A stretch of 64,000 nt of DNA from JACCSI01 sp963815285 (GCA_963815285.1 CAWFGB010000007.1:62001-126000); one strand, 5' to 3'. Shown: positions 16,494 through 25,627, counted from the stretch's first letter. The notes: generated from the sequence alone by a model not told the origin. A program made the numbers and translations.

Positions 16494-17612
16494 TCAGTGG
16501 GTCGAGCCGCCCGGCGTCAAGAGGTGTTGGATCGATCGGGCGTAGTAGCGCAGCACGTGACGTTCGCGGACGCGGAACCGGCCCTGTTCGACGACCAGCA
16601 CCCCACGTGCCTCGAACGGTTCGGCAGCCATCTCGACGGCCTCCTGGCCACTCTGTATTGCAACATTCGCACCCGTCGCCCGCAGCGTGTCGAGCAGGGA
16701 GTCGATCCGAGCGATCAAGTCGCTTCGCGTCATGGACGGGCGCATGGCCGCGGCAACCAGCGCCGTCGGGAGTACTTTGTATAGTCGTCCCACCGCCGCC
16801 CGTATCAGGTGCGACAGCTCGATCATGGTACGGCGCGACGACAGGTCGTAGCCATCGAGGGAAATCGTCCGGCCAAAAGTGACAAACGCGCGGCTGCGAT
16901 AGCCGACGGCGAAACGGACCATCTCAGCCAGTTCGCGACTGAACGGCCGCTGGCGCCGCTTCTTGCCCTGCCTGGCCAGGATGTGATCCTCGAGTACGAG
17001 GTCGTAGGCGACGGCCGTCGGCAACACGACCACGTTGGTGACGCCTGACTGCATGACCGCGCTCAGGAGCCCCGTTTTCAGCGATTTGATCTCGCCGCTG
17101 TAGCTGCGCCCGCCTTCCGGATAGAAGAACAAGTCGTGGTTGCGGAGCAACTCGCCGACGTAGGCCTTCAAGGTAATGAGGTAGGCCGGATCCTTGGTGT
17201 TGCGGCGGATCGGCAGAGCGCCGGTCACATGCTTGTGAATGAGACCGAGCGGCCCGCCGAACAGGTTGATGCCGGCCGCGATGATCGGCGGCCGGATGCC
17301 GGCGTCGTCGAGCACCAGCGGTTCGACCAGATAGTCGGTGTGGCTCTTGTGATTGGACGCGTAGACGACGCGGTGCTGCCTGGCCGCGTCAACCGCGTGG
17401 GCGACGTTCTCGCCGACGCGTTCAATCTTGCGAAGAATCGGGTAGAGCGGATACTCGAGCGCGCGATACAGCTCGTAGCGCTGGGTCGTCCGCAGTTCTT
17501 CGAGATACGTGATGACGCGTTCGCGGGCGGCGTCGCCGGTGAGTCCGTGACTGCCCGAGAGATACGACGCGACTTCTTCGTGCGCCAAAATCGCGGCCGT
17601 CAGCTTGTCCAT
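16494..17612 (-). CDS. PlsB-like glycerol-3-phosphate acyltransferase
   Basis: About 372 residues. The acyltransferase motifs are of PlsB type: SNHKSHTDYL (HX4D), GAGIN-like AAGINLFGGPLG, GALPIRRNTKD, and FYPEGGRSYSGE (the FPEG block). Family members acylate the sn-1 position of glycerol-3-phosphate or a related acceptor at the inner membrane. The protein is much shorter than E. coli PlsB (about 800 residues). ATG 17612 is preferred over the in-frame TTG 17615; a TAGAAT box lies about 12 nt upstream of the ATG. It sits between NAD-isocitrate dehydrogenase and proline dehydrogenase in the same orientation. Confidence 0.82.
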   Translation of the reverse strand: MDKLTAAILAHEEVASYLSGSHGLTGDAARERVITYLEELRTTQRYELYRALEYPLYPILRKIERVGENVAHAVDAARQHRVVYASNHKSHTDYLVEPLVLDDAGIRPPIIAAGINLFGGPLGLIHKHVTGALPIRRNTKDPAYLITLKAYVGELLRNHDLFFYPEGGRSYSGEIKSLKTGLLSAVMQSGVTNVVVLPTAVAYDLVLEDHILARQGKKRRQRPFSRELAEMVRFAVGYRSRAFVTFGRTISLDGYDLSSRRTMIELSHLIRAAVGRLYKVLPTALVAAAMRPSMTRSDLIARIDSLLDTLRATGANVAIQSGQEAVEMAAEPFEARGVLVVEQGRFRVRERHVLRYYARSIQHLLTPGGSTH

Positions 17613-17627
17613 CAAACACCCGGGATT

Positions 17628-18632
17628 CTACCCTAAAGCCCTGACGACGGCGTCAGTGAACTGCGTCGTCGTGGCGCTGCCACCTAGATCGGCCGTGCGC
17701 GCCGACCCGTTGCCGAGCGCCGTCCACAGTGCCTGCATGATGCGCTCGGCCTTGTCATCCTCGTCCAGGTGATACAGCATCAGGAGCGCCGACAACAGCA
17801 GGGCGGTCGGATTTGCCTTGTCGTGTCCGGCAATGTCCGGCGCGGTCCCATGGACCGCCTCGAACACCCCGACCCCGCCGTCTCCGAGGTTTGCGGCCGG
17901 CACGACGCCCAGACCGCCGACCAGCCCCGCGCACAAGTCCGAGACGATGTCTCCATACAGGTTGGGCAGGACCAGCACGTCGAGTTTCTCCGGATGCATC
18001 ACCAGGTGCATGCAGAGCGCGTCCACGATGCGTTCGTCGTACTGCACCTCCGGGTAGTCGCGCGCGATCTTCCGCGTGCATTCGAGGAACAGGCCGTCGC
18101 TCATCTTCATGATGTTGGCCTTGTGGACGGCGGTCACCCGCTTGCGTTTGTGCTTGCGCGCATACGCAAACGCGAACCGGGCGATCTTGGTGGAGGCTTC
18201 CTCCGTGATGATCTTGAGGCTCTCGACGACGCCGGGGACCACCACGTGTTCGAGGCCGGCGTAGAGGTCTTCGGTGTTCTCGCGCACGATGACGAGATCG
18301 ACGTTCTGAAACCGCGACGCGACATTGGGCAGATTCCAGACCGGGCGCAGGTTGGCGTACAGGTTGAGCGCCTTGCGCAGCCCGACGTTGACGCTGGTGA
18401 AGCCCTCGCCGATCGGCGTGGTGATAGGGCCCTTGAGCGCCACCTTGTTCTTGCGGATCGACTCGAGCAGCGGCTCGGGCAGGGTCGTGCCGTGCTCCTG
18501 GAGTGCCGCGGCGCCGGCGCTGAATTCTTCCCACTCCGCGCGGAATCCCGCGGCCTCGAGCACCCGCAACACCGCACGCGTGACTTCCGGTCCGATCCCG
18601 TCGCCCGGAATGAGCGTGAGACGGTGCGTCAC
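17628..18632 (-). CDS. NAD-dependent isocitrate dehydrogenase
   Basis: A 334-residue beta-decarboxylating dehydrogenase. It starts TLIPGDGIGPEV and has SVNVGLRKALNLYANLRPV, the isocitrate-dehydrogenase form of the substrate loop rather than the isopropylmalate form. RENTEDLYAGLEH, the catalytic Lys region AVHKANIMKMSDGLF, and the metal ligands in NLYGDIVSDLCAG follow. It resembles mitochondrial-type NAD-IDH and would feed the TCA cycle by making 2-oxoglutarate. Isopropylmalate or homoisocitrate dehydrogenase cannot be fully excluded. The start is GTG 18632, overlapping the upstream GAF gene stop by 3 nt. Confidence 0.88.
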   Translation of the reverse strand: MTHRLTLIPGDGIGPEVTRAVLRVLEAAGFRAEWEEFSAGAAALQEHGTTLPEPLLESIRKNKVALKGPITTPIGEGFTSVNVGLRKALNLYANLRPVWNLPNVASRFQNVDLVIVRENTEDLYAGLEHVVVPGVVESLKIITEEASTKIARFAFAYARKHKRKRVTAVHKANIMKMSDGLFLECTRKIARDYPEVQYDERIVDALCMHLVMHPEKLDVLVLPNLYGDIVSDLCAGLVGGLGVVPAANLGDGGVGVFEAVHGTAPDIAGHDKANPTALLLSALLMLYHLDEDDKAERIMQALWTALGNGSARTADLGGSATTTQFTDAVVRALG

Positions 18633-19090
18633 GACTGGCCCGACTTACGTGCGAGCAGGGCCGCGACGGCTTCGAGCAGCTCGCGGTCGGCGGACCCAAA
18701 GGCCGCCTTCTTGTCGCTGTCGATGTCGATCTCGCCGAGCACGTCGGCGCCGCGCACGATCGGCACCACGATCTCCGATCGGGTCTCGAGGCTGCACGCC
18801 AGATAGCGCGGATCAGCGTCTACATCGTCCACGATGATTGTTTCCTTGGTGCTGGCCGCGGCGCCGCAAATGCCCTGGTTGAGCGGGATGCGTGTGTGCG
18901 GCGACGGCTTGCCGCGATACGGACCGAGCATCAGCTCGTCGCCTTGGAGCGTGTAGATCCCGACCCACGAGTAGTCGGGCATCTGTTCCTTGAGCACGTT
19001 GACAGCCTGGAGCATTGCCTCCGGGTAAGACGGCGCGTGCTCGATTGCCGAGCGGACGCCGGATAGTACGTCGTCGTAGGTCACAGCCAT
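18629..19090 (-). CDS. GAF domain protein, probable free methionine-(R)-sulfoxide reductase
   Basis: A 153-residue single GAF domain. NQGICGAAAS, YLACSLETRSEIVVP and the preceding WVGIYTLQGDEL match the fRMsr (YebR/YKG9) subgroup. Conserved cysteines in the ICGAA and LACS positions are present, so reduction of free Met-(R)-sulfoxide is likely. The open frame extends to 19582, but the real start is ATG 19090, which overlaps the stop of the upstream DUF4149 gene as TAATG. Part of a minus-strand operon with NAD-isocitrate dehydrogenase downstream. Confidence 0.85.
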   Translation of the reverse strand: MAVTYDDVLSGVRSAIEHAPSYPEAMLQAVNVLKEQMPDYSWVGIYTLQGDELMLGPYRGKPSPHTRIPLNQGICGAAASTKETIIVDDVDADPRYLACSLETRSEIVVPIVRGADVLGEIDIDSDKKAAFGSADRELLEAVAALLARKSGQS

Positions 19091-19560
19091 TACTCTCTCG
19101 TTTCCCAACCCAGCAACACTAGGCCGCCCCCGATGGCCATCGTGATGAGTGCTGTGGACAGACCATGCAGGCGGTCGAACTCGACGCGCCGCGCGTCGGC
19201 CGCTGCCAACTGGTTCATCGGCCCGCTGACTTGTGATTGCAGTTCGTCGATGCGCGGCGCGGCCACCATGTCCGCATACACCGTGACGGCGAGCATGAGG
19301 CCAATGATTCCAACGCGGATGCCGTACGAGCGGGGCCGAGGCCCGAGCAGCCGCAGCACCGTCAGCACGACAAACATGACGCCCCCTGCTGCGTACGCGA
19401 TCAGGCTCAGGCGGTGGAGCACTGCACCGAAGACATTGCCGGCGAGCACGCGTCCCGTGGAAGGGTTCCACGCCTCGAGCACGCCAAACGTCACAGGAGC
19501 GACGACGAGCCCTGCGATTGCCATACCGCCCAGCCAGAGGACCAAGGCGAGTACGTACAA
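19090..19560 (-). CDS. DUF4149-like membrane protein, probable frameshift near the 5' end
   Basis: About 156 residues with four hydrophobic segments, starting YVLALVLWLGGMAIAGLVVA and containing VYADMVAAPRIDEL, typical of DUF4149 membrane proteins of unknown role. The frame as given starts at TTG 19560, which omits the usual Met-Arg-rich first turn. An ATG at 19579-19577, six nt after a TATAAT box, reads MRSLR in the neighbouring frame. Removing one base from the CCC run at 19564-19566 (plus strand) joins them as MRSLRYLYVLALVLW, a normal family start. So the true 5' end is probably 19579, with a one-base insertion or assembly error. First gene of the operon running to 15558. Confidence 0.7.
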   Translation of the reverse strand: MYVLALVLWLGGMAIAGLVVAPVTFGVLEAWNPSTGRVLAGNVFGAVLHRLSLIAYAAGGVMFVVLTVLRLLGPRPRSYGIRVGIIGLMLAVTVYADMVAAPRIDELQSQVSGPMNQLAAADARRVEFDRLHGLSTALITMAIGGGLVLLGWETRE

Positions 19561-19585
19561 GTACCCGCAGGGAGCGCATCAAGGA

Positions 19586-19593
19586 ATTATACT
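19586..19593. promoter_or_regulatory. Overlapping divergent -10 boxes
   Basis: Plus strand TATACT occupies 19588-19593 and lies 6 nt before the transketolase GTG 19600. Minus strand TATAAT occupies 19591-19586 and lies 6 nt before ATG 19579. The two hexamers share four base pairs, so the promoters cannot be occupied at the same time. Neither start has a Shine-Dalgarno. Confidence 0.55.
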
Positions 19594-19599
19594 GACGCG

Positions 19600-21447
19600 G
19601 TGCCGGTTGCTACTTCTTCTCTCATTCCCGCCCTCAAGAACATCGCCACGCGGCTGAGAATCGATTCCTTGGTCGCGACGTCCGAATCGGCGAGCGGACA
19701 TCCGACGACGTGCTTTTCCGCAGCCGATCTGGTTGCGGCCATTTTCTTTGCGGAAATGCGCTACGACCCGAAGAACCCCCAGCACCCGCTGGCCGATCGC
19801 TTCGTGCTGTCGAAAGGACATGCGGCTCCGCTGCTTTACGCCGCCTGGGCGGAAGCCGGATATATCCCGCGCGAGGAGTTGCTCAAACTTCGTGAGCTGA
19901 CTTCGGATCTCGAGGGACATCCCACGCCGCGGCTCCCGTTCGTGGATGTCGCTACCGGGTCACTCGGGCAGGGCCTGTGCGCGGGTGTGGGCAGCGCGCT
20001 CAATGCCGCGCGCATCGGCTCCGATTACCGCACCTATGTCCTGATGGGCGATGGCGAAGTCGCCGAAGGGTCGGTGTGGGAATCGGCCGCGGTTGCCGCC
20101 TTCCACAAGCTCGACTCACTCTGCGCGATTGTCGATGTCAACGGGCTCGGTCAGAGCCGCCCTACTCAGTACGGCCATAACGCCGAGGCTCACCGCCGTC
20201 GTTGGCTTGGCTTCGGCTGGCATGCCATCGTGATCGATGGACATGACATGCAGCAGATCCTTGACGCGCTCGCTGAAGCCCGGCGGACCAGCCAGATGCC
20301 GACGGCGATCCTGGCCCGCACGTTCAAGGGACATGGCGTGTCATTTCTCCAGGATCAGCCGAACTGGCACGGCAAGGCGCTCAAGAAGGGCGACGAACTG
20401 CAGAAGGCTTTGGCGGAGCTCGAAGCGCAGTTCGTCAAGGAGCCCGAGGGCGGGCGCATCGAGATCAAGAAGCCCCTGGGCACACCGCGCGAGGAGCAGG
20501 TAGCCGACGTGCCACCGCCGTCGTACACGCTCGGCGACCCAATCGCGACGCGCGAAGCGTATGGCGCCGCCATCGCGCGGCTGGCCAGCGTTGATTCCAG
20601 GGTCGTCGCGCTTGACGCCGACGTGAAGAACTCCACGTTCAGCGACAAGTTCGAAGCCGCGCACCCCGAGCGCTTCTATCAGTGCTTCATCGCCGAGCAG
20701 GCAATGGTGGGTGCGGCGATGGGTCTGGCAGCGCGTGGCGCGGTCCCGTACCCATCGACCTTTGCCGCGTTTCTGACCCGTGCAGCCGACTTCATCCGCA
20801 TGCTCGCCATCAGCGGACTGAACGTGAAGATGGCCGGGTCGCATGCCGGCGTATCGATTGGCGAGGACGGCCCCTCGCAGATGGCGCTCGAAGACTTGTC
20901 GCTGATGACATCGCAGCCAAACATCGCCGTGCTGTATCCGTCAGACGCGGTGGCGGCGGATCGGCTGGTCGCCAACGCCGCCCGGCATGTCGGGCCGGTC
21001 TACATTCGGACGACGCGTCCGAAGCTGCCAGTGTTATACGAGAACACGGAATCCTTTCCGATTGGCGGCCTCAAGGTGCTGCGCCACAGCGCGGGCGACA
21101 AGGCGACGGTGATCGGCGCGGGCGTCACGCTGTACGAAGCGCTCAAGGCCCACGACGAGCTGAAGCAGGCCGGCATCCACATTCGCGTCGTCGACTTGTA
21201 TTCCCTGCAGCCCATCGACGCTGATGGGCTCATCGCGGCGGGCCGCGAGACGGGCCGCCTGATCACCGTCGAGGATCACTATCCCGCCGGTGGGATCGGG
21301 GATGCCGTCGCCCGGGCCGTCGCGCCAGCCGGCCTGGTGGTGACGCGATTGGCGGTCAGCGAGATTCCCCGGAGCGGCACGCCCGAGGAGTTGCTCGACA
21401 AGTATGGCATCTCCGCACGCCACATCGTCGCTGCCGTACGCGGGTAG
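19600..21447 (+). CDS. tkt: Transketolase
   Basis: A 615-residue, full-length, single-chain transketolase of the animal/archaeal-like type. N-terminal TPP domain: SGHPTTCFSAADL, SKGHAAPLLYAAWAEAG, GSLGQGLCAGVG, and MGDGEVAEGSVWE with the Mg-binding VDVNGLGQS. Pyrimidine domain: ALDADVKNST and CFIAEQAMVGAAMG (catalytic Glu). C-terminal domain: VVDLYSLQPID. It transfers two-carbon units between sugar phosphates in the pentose phosphate pathway. The frame is open upstream to 19237, but GTG 19600 begins the family-length protein and sits 6 nt behind TATACT, so I take it as a leaderless start. No transaldolase or Calvin genes adjoin. Confidence 0.92.
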   Translation: MPVATSSLIPALKNIATRLRIDSLVATSESASGHPTTCFSAADLVAAIFFAEMRYDPKNPQHPLADRFVLSKGHAAPLLYAAWAEAGYIPREELLKLRELTSDLEGHPTPRLPFVDVATGSLGQGLCAGVGSALNAARIGSDYRTYVLMGDGEVAEGSVWESAAVAAFHKLDSLCAIVDVNGLGQSRPTQYGHNAEAHRRRWLGFGWHAIVIDGHDMQQILDALAEARRTSQMPTAILARTFKGHGVSFLQDQPNWHGKALKKGDELQKALAELEAQFVKEPEGGRIEIKKPLGTPREEQVADVPPPSYTLGDPIATREAYGAAIARLASVDSRVVALDADVKNSTFSDKFEAAHPERFYQCFIAEQAMVGAAMGLAARGAVPYPSTFAAFLTRAADFIRMLAISGLNVKMAGSHAGVSIGEDGPSQMALEDLSLMTSQPNIAVLYPSDAVAADRLVANAARHVGPVYIRTTRPKLPVLYENTESFPIGGLKVLRHSAGDKATVIGAGVTLYEALKAHDELKQAGIHIRVVDLYSLQPIDADGLIAAGRETGRLITVEDHYPAGGIGDAVARAVAPAGLVVTRLAVSEIPRSGTPEELLDKYGISARHIVAAVRG

Positions 21448-24445
21448 TCGGCCGGCGATCGGTCGCGCCACGCAGGGCCTGTCCCCGCACGTGGCGCTGC
21501 TGGTCGCGCTGAGCGTCATGTACCCGCGCGCGCAAGCACCCACCACCGGCGTCCGGGATCCGGTGTGGGCGCCCGACGGACGGCACGTGGCGGTGTCGTA
21601 CTTCGATCGCGTCTGGACGATGACGCCTGACGGCCGGCAAGCCAAGCCAGTGACGCCGGGGACCGAGACGCTCGAGCGTGAGCCTGCCTGGTCGCCAGAT
21701 GGATCCAGGCTCGCCTTTGCGGCCTTTCGCGGCGACGAATTCGACATCTTCATCGTCTCCTCACGGGGCGGGACGGCGACTGCGGTGAGCGCAATGCCCG
21801 GCGACGAACGCTGGCCTTCCTGGACCCCCGACGGGCGGCTCGTCTTTGCGCATCGCGACCGTGGCGGGAATGGGCGTGTCGCAGATCCGGCGCGGCAGTG
21901 GGACCTCTTCGTCGTCACCCAAGTCGCAGGATCCACCGCCTGGCAAGCCCCGGTTCGTCTCACCGATACCGCCGAGAACGAAACCCATCCCCGCGTCTCA
22001 CCTGATGGTCGGTACGTCGCGTTCGTCTCCGAGCGCGACTCAGTGGAGGATGTGGACGTCTTCGCCTTGGCGTTGCCTGCCGCCGGGGTGACGAGGCCAG
22101 TACCGCTCGGGCCTCGTCGGGCACCGGGCAAGCCGCCGAAAGACACGCAGGCAACGGACACCAAGCCGGCCGAGAACAAACCACCCGCCGTGACCCGCGT
22201 GACGCGCGAGCGCGGCGACGAAGCCGCGCTCTCATGGGCGCCGGATAGCGAACGCCTGGCCTTCTACGCCGTTCGCGACGGCGTGGGTTCGGTTTGGGTC
22301 GCCACCGTTGAACCGCCGCCGCAGGAACCGGACGATGATCCCCTACCTCGTCCGAAGCCGAGCGCACCCGCACAGCTCGTGTCGAGGCTGGGCGGGGCAC
22401 CAGCCTGGTCTCCCGACGGACGCACGCTCCTTGTCGCGGGCTTGCCCGACCCGCAACCTGTCTACAACGGCAACCCGCTGCGCAACGAGATGGAACCGCC
22501 GCCGCTGTTCACTGGCACCCAAGCCTTTCAGTTGTTTCGTGTGCCGGCGCCGATGCCCGTGCACGCCGGCGGCACCGGCATCACGACGCAGTTGTCGGCC
22601 ACGCCGGCGCTCTACGCGGCCGCGTTCACTCGTGCCTGGCAGACGCTGCGGGATCTGTATTACTCGACCGGGTCCTCCGCCGAGGCCTGGCGGCAGGCGC
22701 GCGACACCTATCAGCCGCGCGCCATCCAGGCGCGAAGCGCCGCCGAGTTCGAACGGATCGTGGACGAGATGATTGCCGCGCAACCGCTCATCAAGCCCGT
22801 GATCACGTCGAGCGGTGCGGTGATCGTCTCCGGCCACCCATTGGCCTCTGACGCGGGACGCCGTGCCATCGAGAAGGGCGGCAACATCGTCGATGCGATG
22901 GTGGCGGTGTCCTTTGCCCTCGGCGTCGTCGAGCCCGAGGCGTCGGGCATCGGCGGGGATGGTTCGGCGGTGCTGTTTCTGAAGGGGATGAAACAACCGA
23001 CGGTGATCGACTACAAGGATCAGACGCCGATTCGTGCCACCCTCGATAACGCCGCCATCTTCAGAGACGGCCGCCTGATCGCCGATGGCCCCGCCGCCGC
23101 CAACATCCCGGGCGTGGTCGGCGGGCTCGACTACCTGTATCGCAAGTACGGCAGCGGCAAGGTCAAGTGGGCCGAGCTGATCGATCCGTCAGTGGCGCTC
23201 GCCGAGGAGGGCTTCATCCTGGACGAAGCGCTGCCGACGAGCATCTCGGTCGGTCGCAATTACCTCGAGAAGTATCCCGAGGCCGCCCGCATCTACCTGC
23301 CTGACGGGAACGTCCCGAGGCCGGGAGACCGCTTCGTCAACAAGGACTACGCGACGACGCTGCGCGCCATCGCGCGAGACGGCGCCGAAACGTTCTATCG
23401 CGGCGACATCGCGCGCAAGATTGCTGCCGACATGGAGCAGAACGGCGGCATCCTGACTTACGAGGATCTCGCACAGTATCGCGCCATCGAACGTGAGCCA
23501 GTCCGGGCCCAATATCGCGATCACACGTTGTATGCGGGCGGACCGCCGGTCTCGACGGGCATCCAGTTGTTCGAATCACTGCAGATCCTCGAGCACTACC
23601 AGCCACGGCCGGGCGCGCGCACGGCTACTGACGCCGATTACTTTCATCACCTGATCGAGGCTTGGAAAGTCCGCGACCCGATTCGCCGCGTTGCCGACCC
23701 CGAGCGTTGGCCAGTCGACTTCGCCGAGCACCTCACGCGCGAGCACGCGCGGGCGCAGTTCCAGAAGATCGACCCGCGCCGCGCCATGCCGTATCCGCGA
23801 GTGTCGCCGGATACCGAGCCATTTCTGCCGCTGACCCGCATCGGCACGGGCACGACATCGTTCGCGGTGGCCGATGCGGACGGCAACATGATCGCGGTGA
23901 CGCAGACGCTGAGCACCTGGGGCGGCACCTTCTACGTCTCCAAGGGCCTCGGCTTCCTCTACAACAACCACCTGCGCTCGTCACGCATCATGCCCGGCTA
24001 CGGCAGCCTGGTGCCCTTGATGCGATCGAGCACAGCGAGCGTGCCGACGCTGGTCTTCCAGCAGGCAACCAGTGGCGAGGTGCCGCGTCTTGCCGTCGGG
24101 GCCGCCGGCAACGCGTGGATTGCCGTCTCGGTCTACAACATCATTACCGGCGTGGTGGACGGCCGGCTGGCTGCGCAGGCCGCGATCGAGGCACCGAGAT
24201 TTCTCCCCGGCCGCGACCCGGCCGATCCGCTCGAAAGAGCGGCCCGCGTGGAGATCGAGGATCGATTTCCGCGAGCCGTGCTCGAGGATCTCGTCGCGCG
24301 CGGACATCGCTTCCAGAAAATAGGTCGGAAAGGAGAGGTGCGTTACGGCTACGCCGCAGCGATTGTCGTGGACACCGCGAATCAGCGCGTCGAGGGCGGC
24401 GCCGAACCGCGCCGCTCACACGCGGCGGTGGCGGTGCACCGGTAA
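21404..24445 (+). CDS. Beta-propeller (TolB/PD40) - gamma-glutamyltransferase fusion, exported
   Basis: Up to 1013 residues. The first ~400 contain repeated PD40-type blades (PVWAPDGRHVAVSY, PAWSPDGSRLAFA, PSWTPDGRLVFAH, PRVSPDGRYVAFVS, LSWAPDSERLAFY, PAWSPDGRTLLVAG). The C-terminal ~550 are a gamma-glutamyltransferase: IVDAMVAVSFALGVVEPEASG, then the autoprocessing site GTTSFAVADADGN with nucleophile Thr at about 817. GGTs cleave glutathione and gamma-glutamyl amides in the periplasm. VALLVALSVMYPRAQA near the N-terminus is a likely signal h-region. The start is uncertain: ATG 21404 overlaps transketolase by 44 nt; GTG 21491 is another option. The fusion is unusual; GGTs are normally about 550-600 residues. 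Confidence 0.85.
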   Translation: MASPHATSSLPYAGSRPAIGRATQGLSPHVALLVALSVMYPRAQAPTTGVRDPVWAPDGRHVAVSYFDRVWTMTPDGRQAKPVTPGTETLEREPAWSPDGSRLAFAAFRGDEFDIFIVSSRGGTATAVSAMPGDERWPSWTPDGRLVFAHRDRGGNGRVADPARQWDLFVVTQVAGSTAWQAPVRLTDTAENETHPRVSPDGRYVAFVSERDSVEDVDVFALALPAAGVTRPVPLGPRRAPGKPPKDTQATDTKPAENKPPAVTRVTRERGDEAALSWAPDSERLAFYAVRDGVGSVWVATVEPPPQEPDDDPLPRPKPSAPAQLVSRLGGAPAWSPDGRTLLVAGLPDPQPVYNGNPLRNEMEPPPLFTGTQAFQLFRVPAPMPVHAGGTGITTQLSATPALYAAAFTRAWQTLRDLYYSTGSSAEAWRQARDTYQPRAIQARSAAEFERIVDEMIAAQPLIKPVITSSGAVIVSGHPLASDAGRRAIEKGGNIVDAMVAVSFALGVVEPEASGIGGDGSAVLFLKGMKQPTVIDYKDQTPIRATLDNAAIFRDGRLIADGPAAANIPGVVGGLDYLYRKYGSGKVKWAELIDPSVALAEEGFILDEALPTSISVGRNYLEKYPEAARIYLPDGNVPRPGDRFVNKDYATTLRAIARDGAETFYRGDIARKIAADMEQNGGILTYEDLAQYRAIEREPVRAQYRDHTLYAGGPPVSTGIQLFESLQILEHYQPRPGARTATDADYFHHLIEAWKVRDPIRRVADPERWPVDFAEHLTREHARAQFQKIDPRRAMPYPRVSPDTEPFLPLTRIGTGTTSFAVADADGNMIAVTQTLSTWGGTFYVSKGLGFLYNNHLRSSRIMPGYGSLVPLMRSSTASVPTLVFQQATSGEVPRLAVGAAGNAWIAVSVYNIITGVVDGRLAAQAAIEAPRFLPGRDPADPLERAARVEIEDRFPRAVLEDLVARGHRFQKIGRKGEVRYGYAAAIVVDTANQRVEGGAEPRRSHAAVAVHR

Positions 24446-24450
24446 CGTCG

Positions 24451-24975
24451 CTACCTGCCGAAAGGAGCGACGGTCGCACTGAGGACGAATGGTTCGGCAG
24501 GCGGGACACCAGTGTTGTTTTGCCAGATGCTGGCTGAACCGTTGGCAGCAAATCCCCGGTTACCCGTGAAGCCGACCGAGATGGGCGTGGCCGTGGCGTA
24601 GAACGCGGTCCGCGTGGGGTTGCCGAAGCAATCCGCCGGGCCCGCGAGGGCGTTTGCCCCTACGGCCATGCTGAAGGTGTAGCCGCTCTTGGTGACGCCG
24701 TTCGAATTGAGGTCGGTAGATATGAACGGGACGGAGTGACCCGGGCAAATGCTTCCGAGAGTCGCCAGATCGTCGGCGAACCCTTGCGAGTACGACAAGA
24801 AGTCCTGCTGTGCGGACACAACGGTCCGCAGCGATGCGACGGCCGAGGCCTCGTTACTCGAGATACGGGCTCGAAACAGGCCCGGGACGGCGGTGGTGGC
24901 CAGCACGCCGATCAGGCCGACCACGATCATGAGTTCGATGAGCGTAAAACCGCGAGCGTCAAGTTTGGGATTCAT
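24451..24975 (-). CDS. Type IV prepilin-like protein
   Basis: About 174 residues with the class III prepilin signal LDARG/FTLIELMIVVGLIG: cleavage after Gly9, mature Phe and Glu at mature position 5. The body has two Cys (ICPG, DCFGN) that could form the C-terminal disulfide loop, and Ala/Gly/Thr-rich pilin-like sequence. It would be processed by PilD and assembled into a pilus or pseudopilus. No pilus assembly genes are near, so this is an isolated pilin. The frame extends to 25098, but the start at ATG 24975 gives the correct short leader. Convergent with the GGT fusion gene (5-bp gap). Confidence 0.88.
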   Translation of the reverse strand: MNPKLDARGFTLIELMIVVGLIGVLATTAVPGLFRARISSNEASAVASLRTVVSAQQDFLSYSQGFADDLATLGSICPGHSVPFISTDLNSNGVTKSGYTFSMAVGANALAGPADCFGNPTRTAFYATATPISVGFTGNRGFAANGSASIWQNNTGVPPAEPFVLSATVAPFGR

Positions 24976-25131
24976 GGCAGCACGTTGCAAATACCAGCTG
25001 AACAGCATGATCCATTCCGTTCGCTTGTTGCGCGCATGTGCACTCCATGGGCGTTGATTACGGCCCAGACCGACGTTCTCTGACAGTTCGGGTGACAAAA
25101 GTTGGCGTAATGCCGCGAGGAGAGATAGCTG

Positions 25132-25602
25132 ATGTCGTTAATTGAACCAGGGCGCAAGGCCCCCACCTTCACACTCAAGGACCAGGCCGGCGCGACGCAC
25201 AAGCTCGGTGATTACGCCGGCCGTCCGGTGGTGCTTTATTTCTACCCGAAGGACGACACGCCGGGCTGCACGCAGGAGACGTGCGATTTTCGCGATCGCC
25301 TGACGCGCTTTCAGAAGAATAGGGCCGCCGTCCTCGGGATCAGCATCCTGGATGAGAAGAGCAAGGCGAAGTTTGCCGCCAAGTACGAGGTGACGTTCCC
25401 GTTGCTGGCCGACGCCGATCACGCCGTTGCCGAGAAGTACGGCGTGTGGCAGGAGAAGTCGCGCTACGGCCGCAAGTACATGGGAATCGCCAGGACGACC
25501 TACCTCATTGATGGCGACGGCAAGGTGGCCAGGCGATGGGACAACGTCAAGGTGGCCGGCCATGCCGAGGCCGTGTACGAAGCGCTGCAGGAAGTTGAGT
25601 AG
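25132..25602 (+). CDS. bcp: Peroxiredoxin, Bcp/PrxQ type
   Basis: A 156-residue thioredoxin-fold peroxidase. The active-site block YPKDDTPGCTQETCDFRD carries peroxidatic and resolving cysteines five residues apart, the two-Cys PrxQ arrangement. It reduces hydroperoxides with electrons from thioredoxin. GAGGAG lies about 9 nt before ATG 25132. It is followed after 37 nt by the P1B-ATPase-like gene, in the same direction. Confidence 0.94.
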   Translation: MSLIEPGRKAPTFTLKDQAGATHKLGDYAGRPVVLYFYPKDDTPGCTQETCDFRDRLTRFQKNRAAVLGISILDEKSKAKFAAKYEVTFPLLADADHAVAEKYGVWQEKSRYGRKYMGIARTTYLIDGDGKVARRWDNVKVAGHAEAVYEALQEVE

Positions 25603-25627
25603 CGGTCATCGCGCGCGTGCGCCGGGC

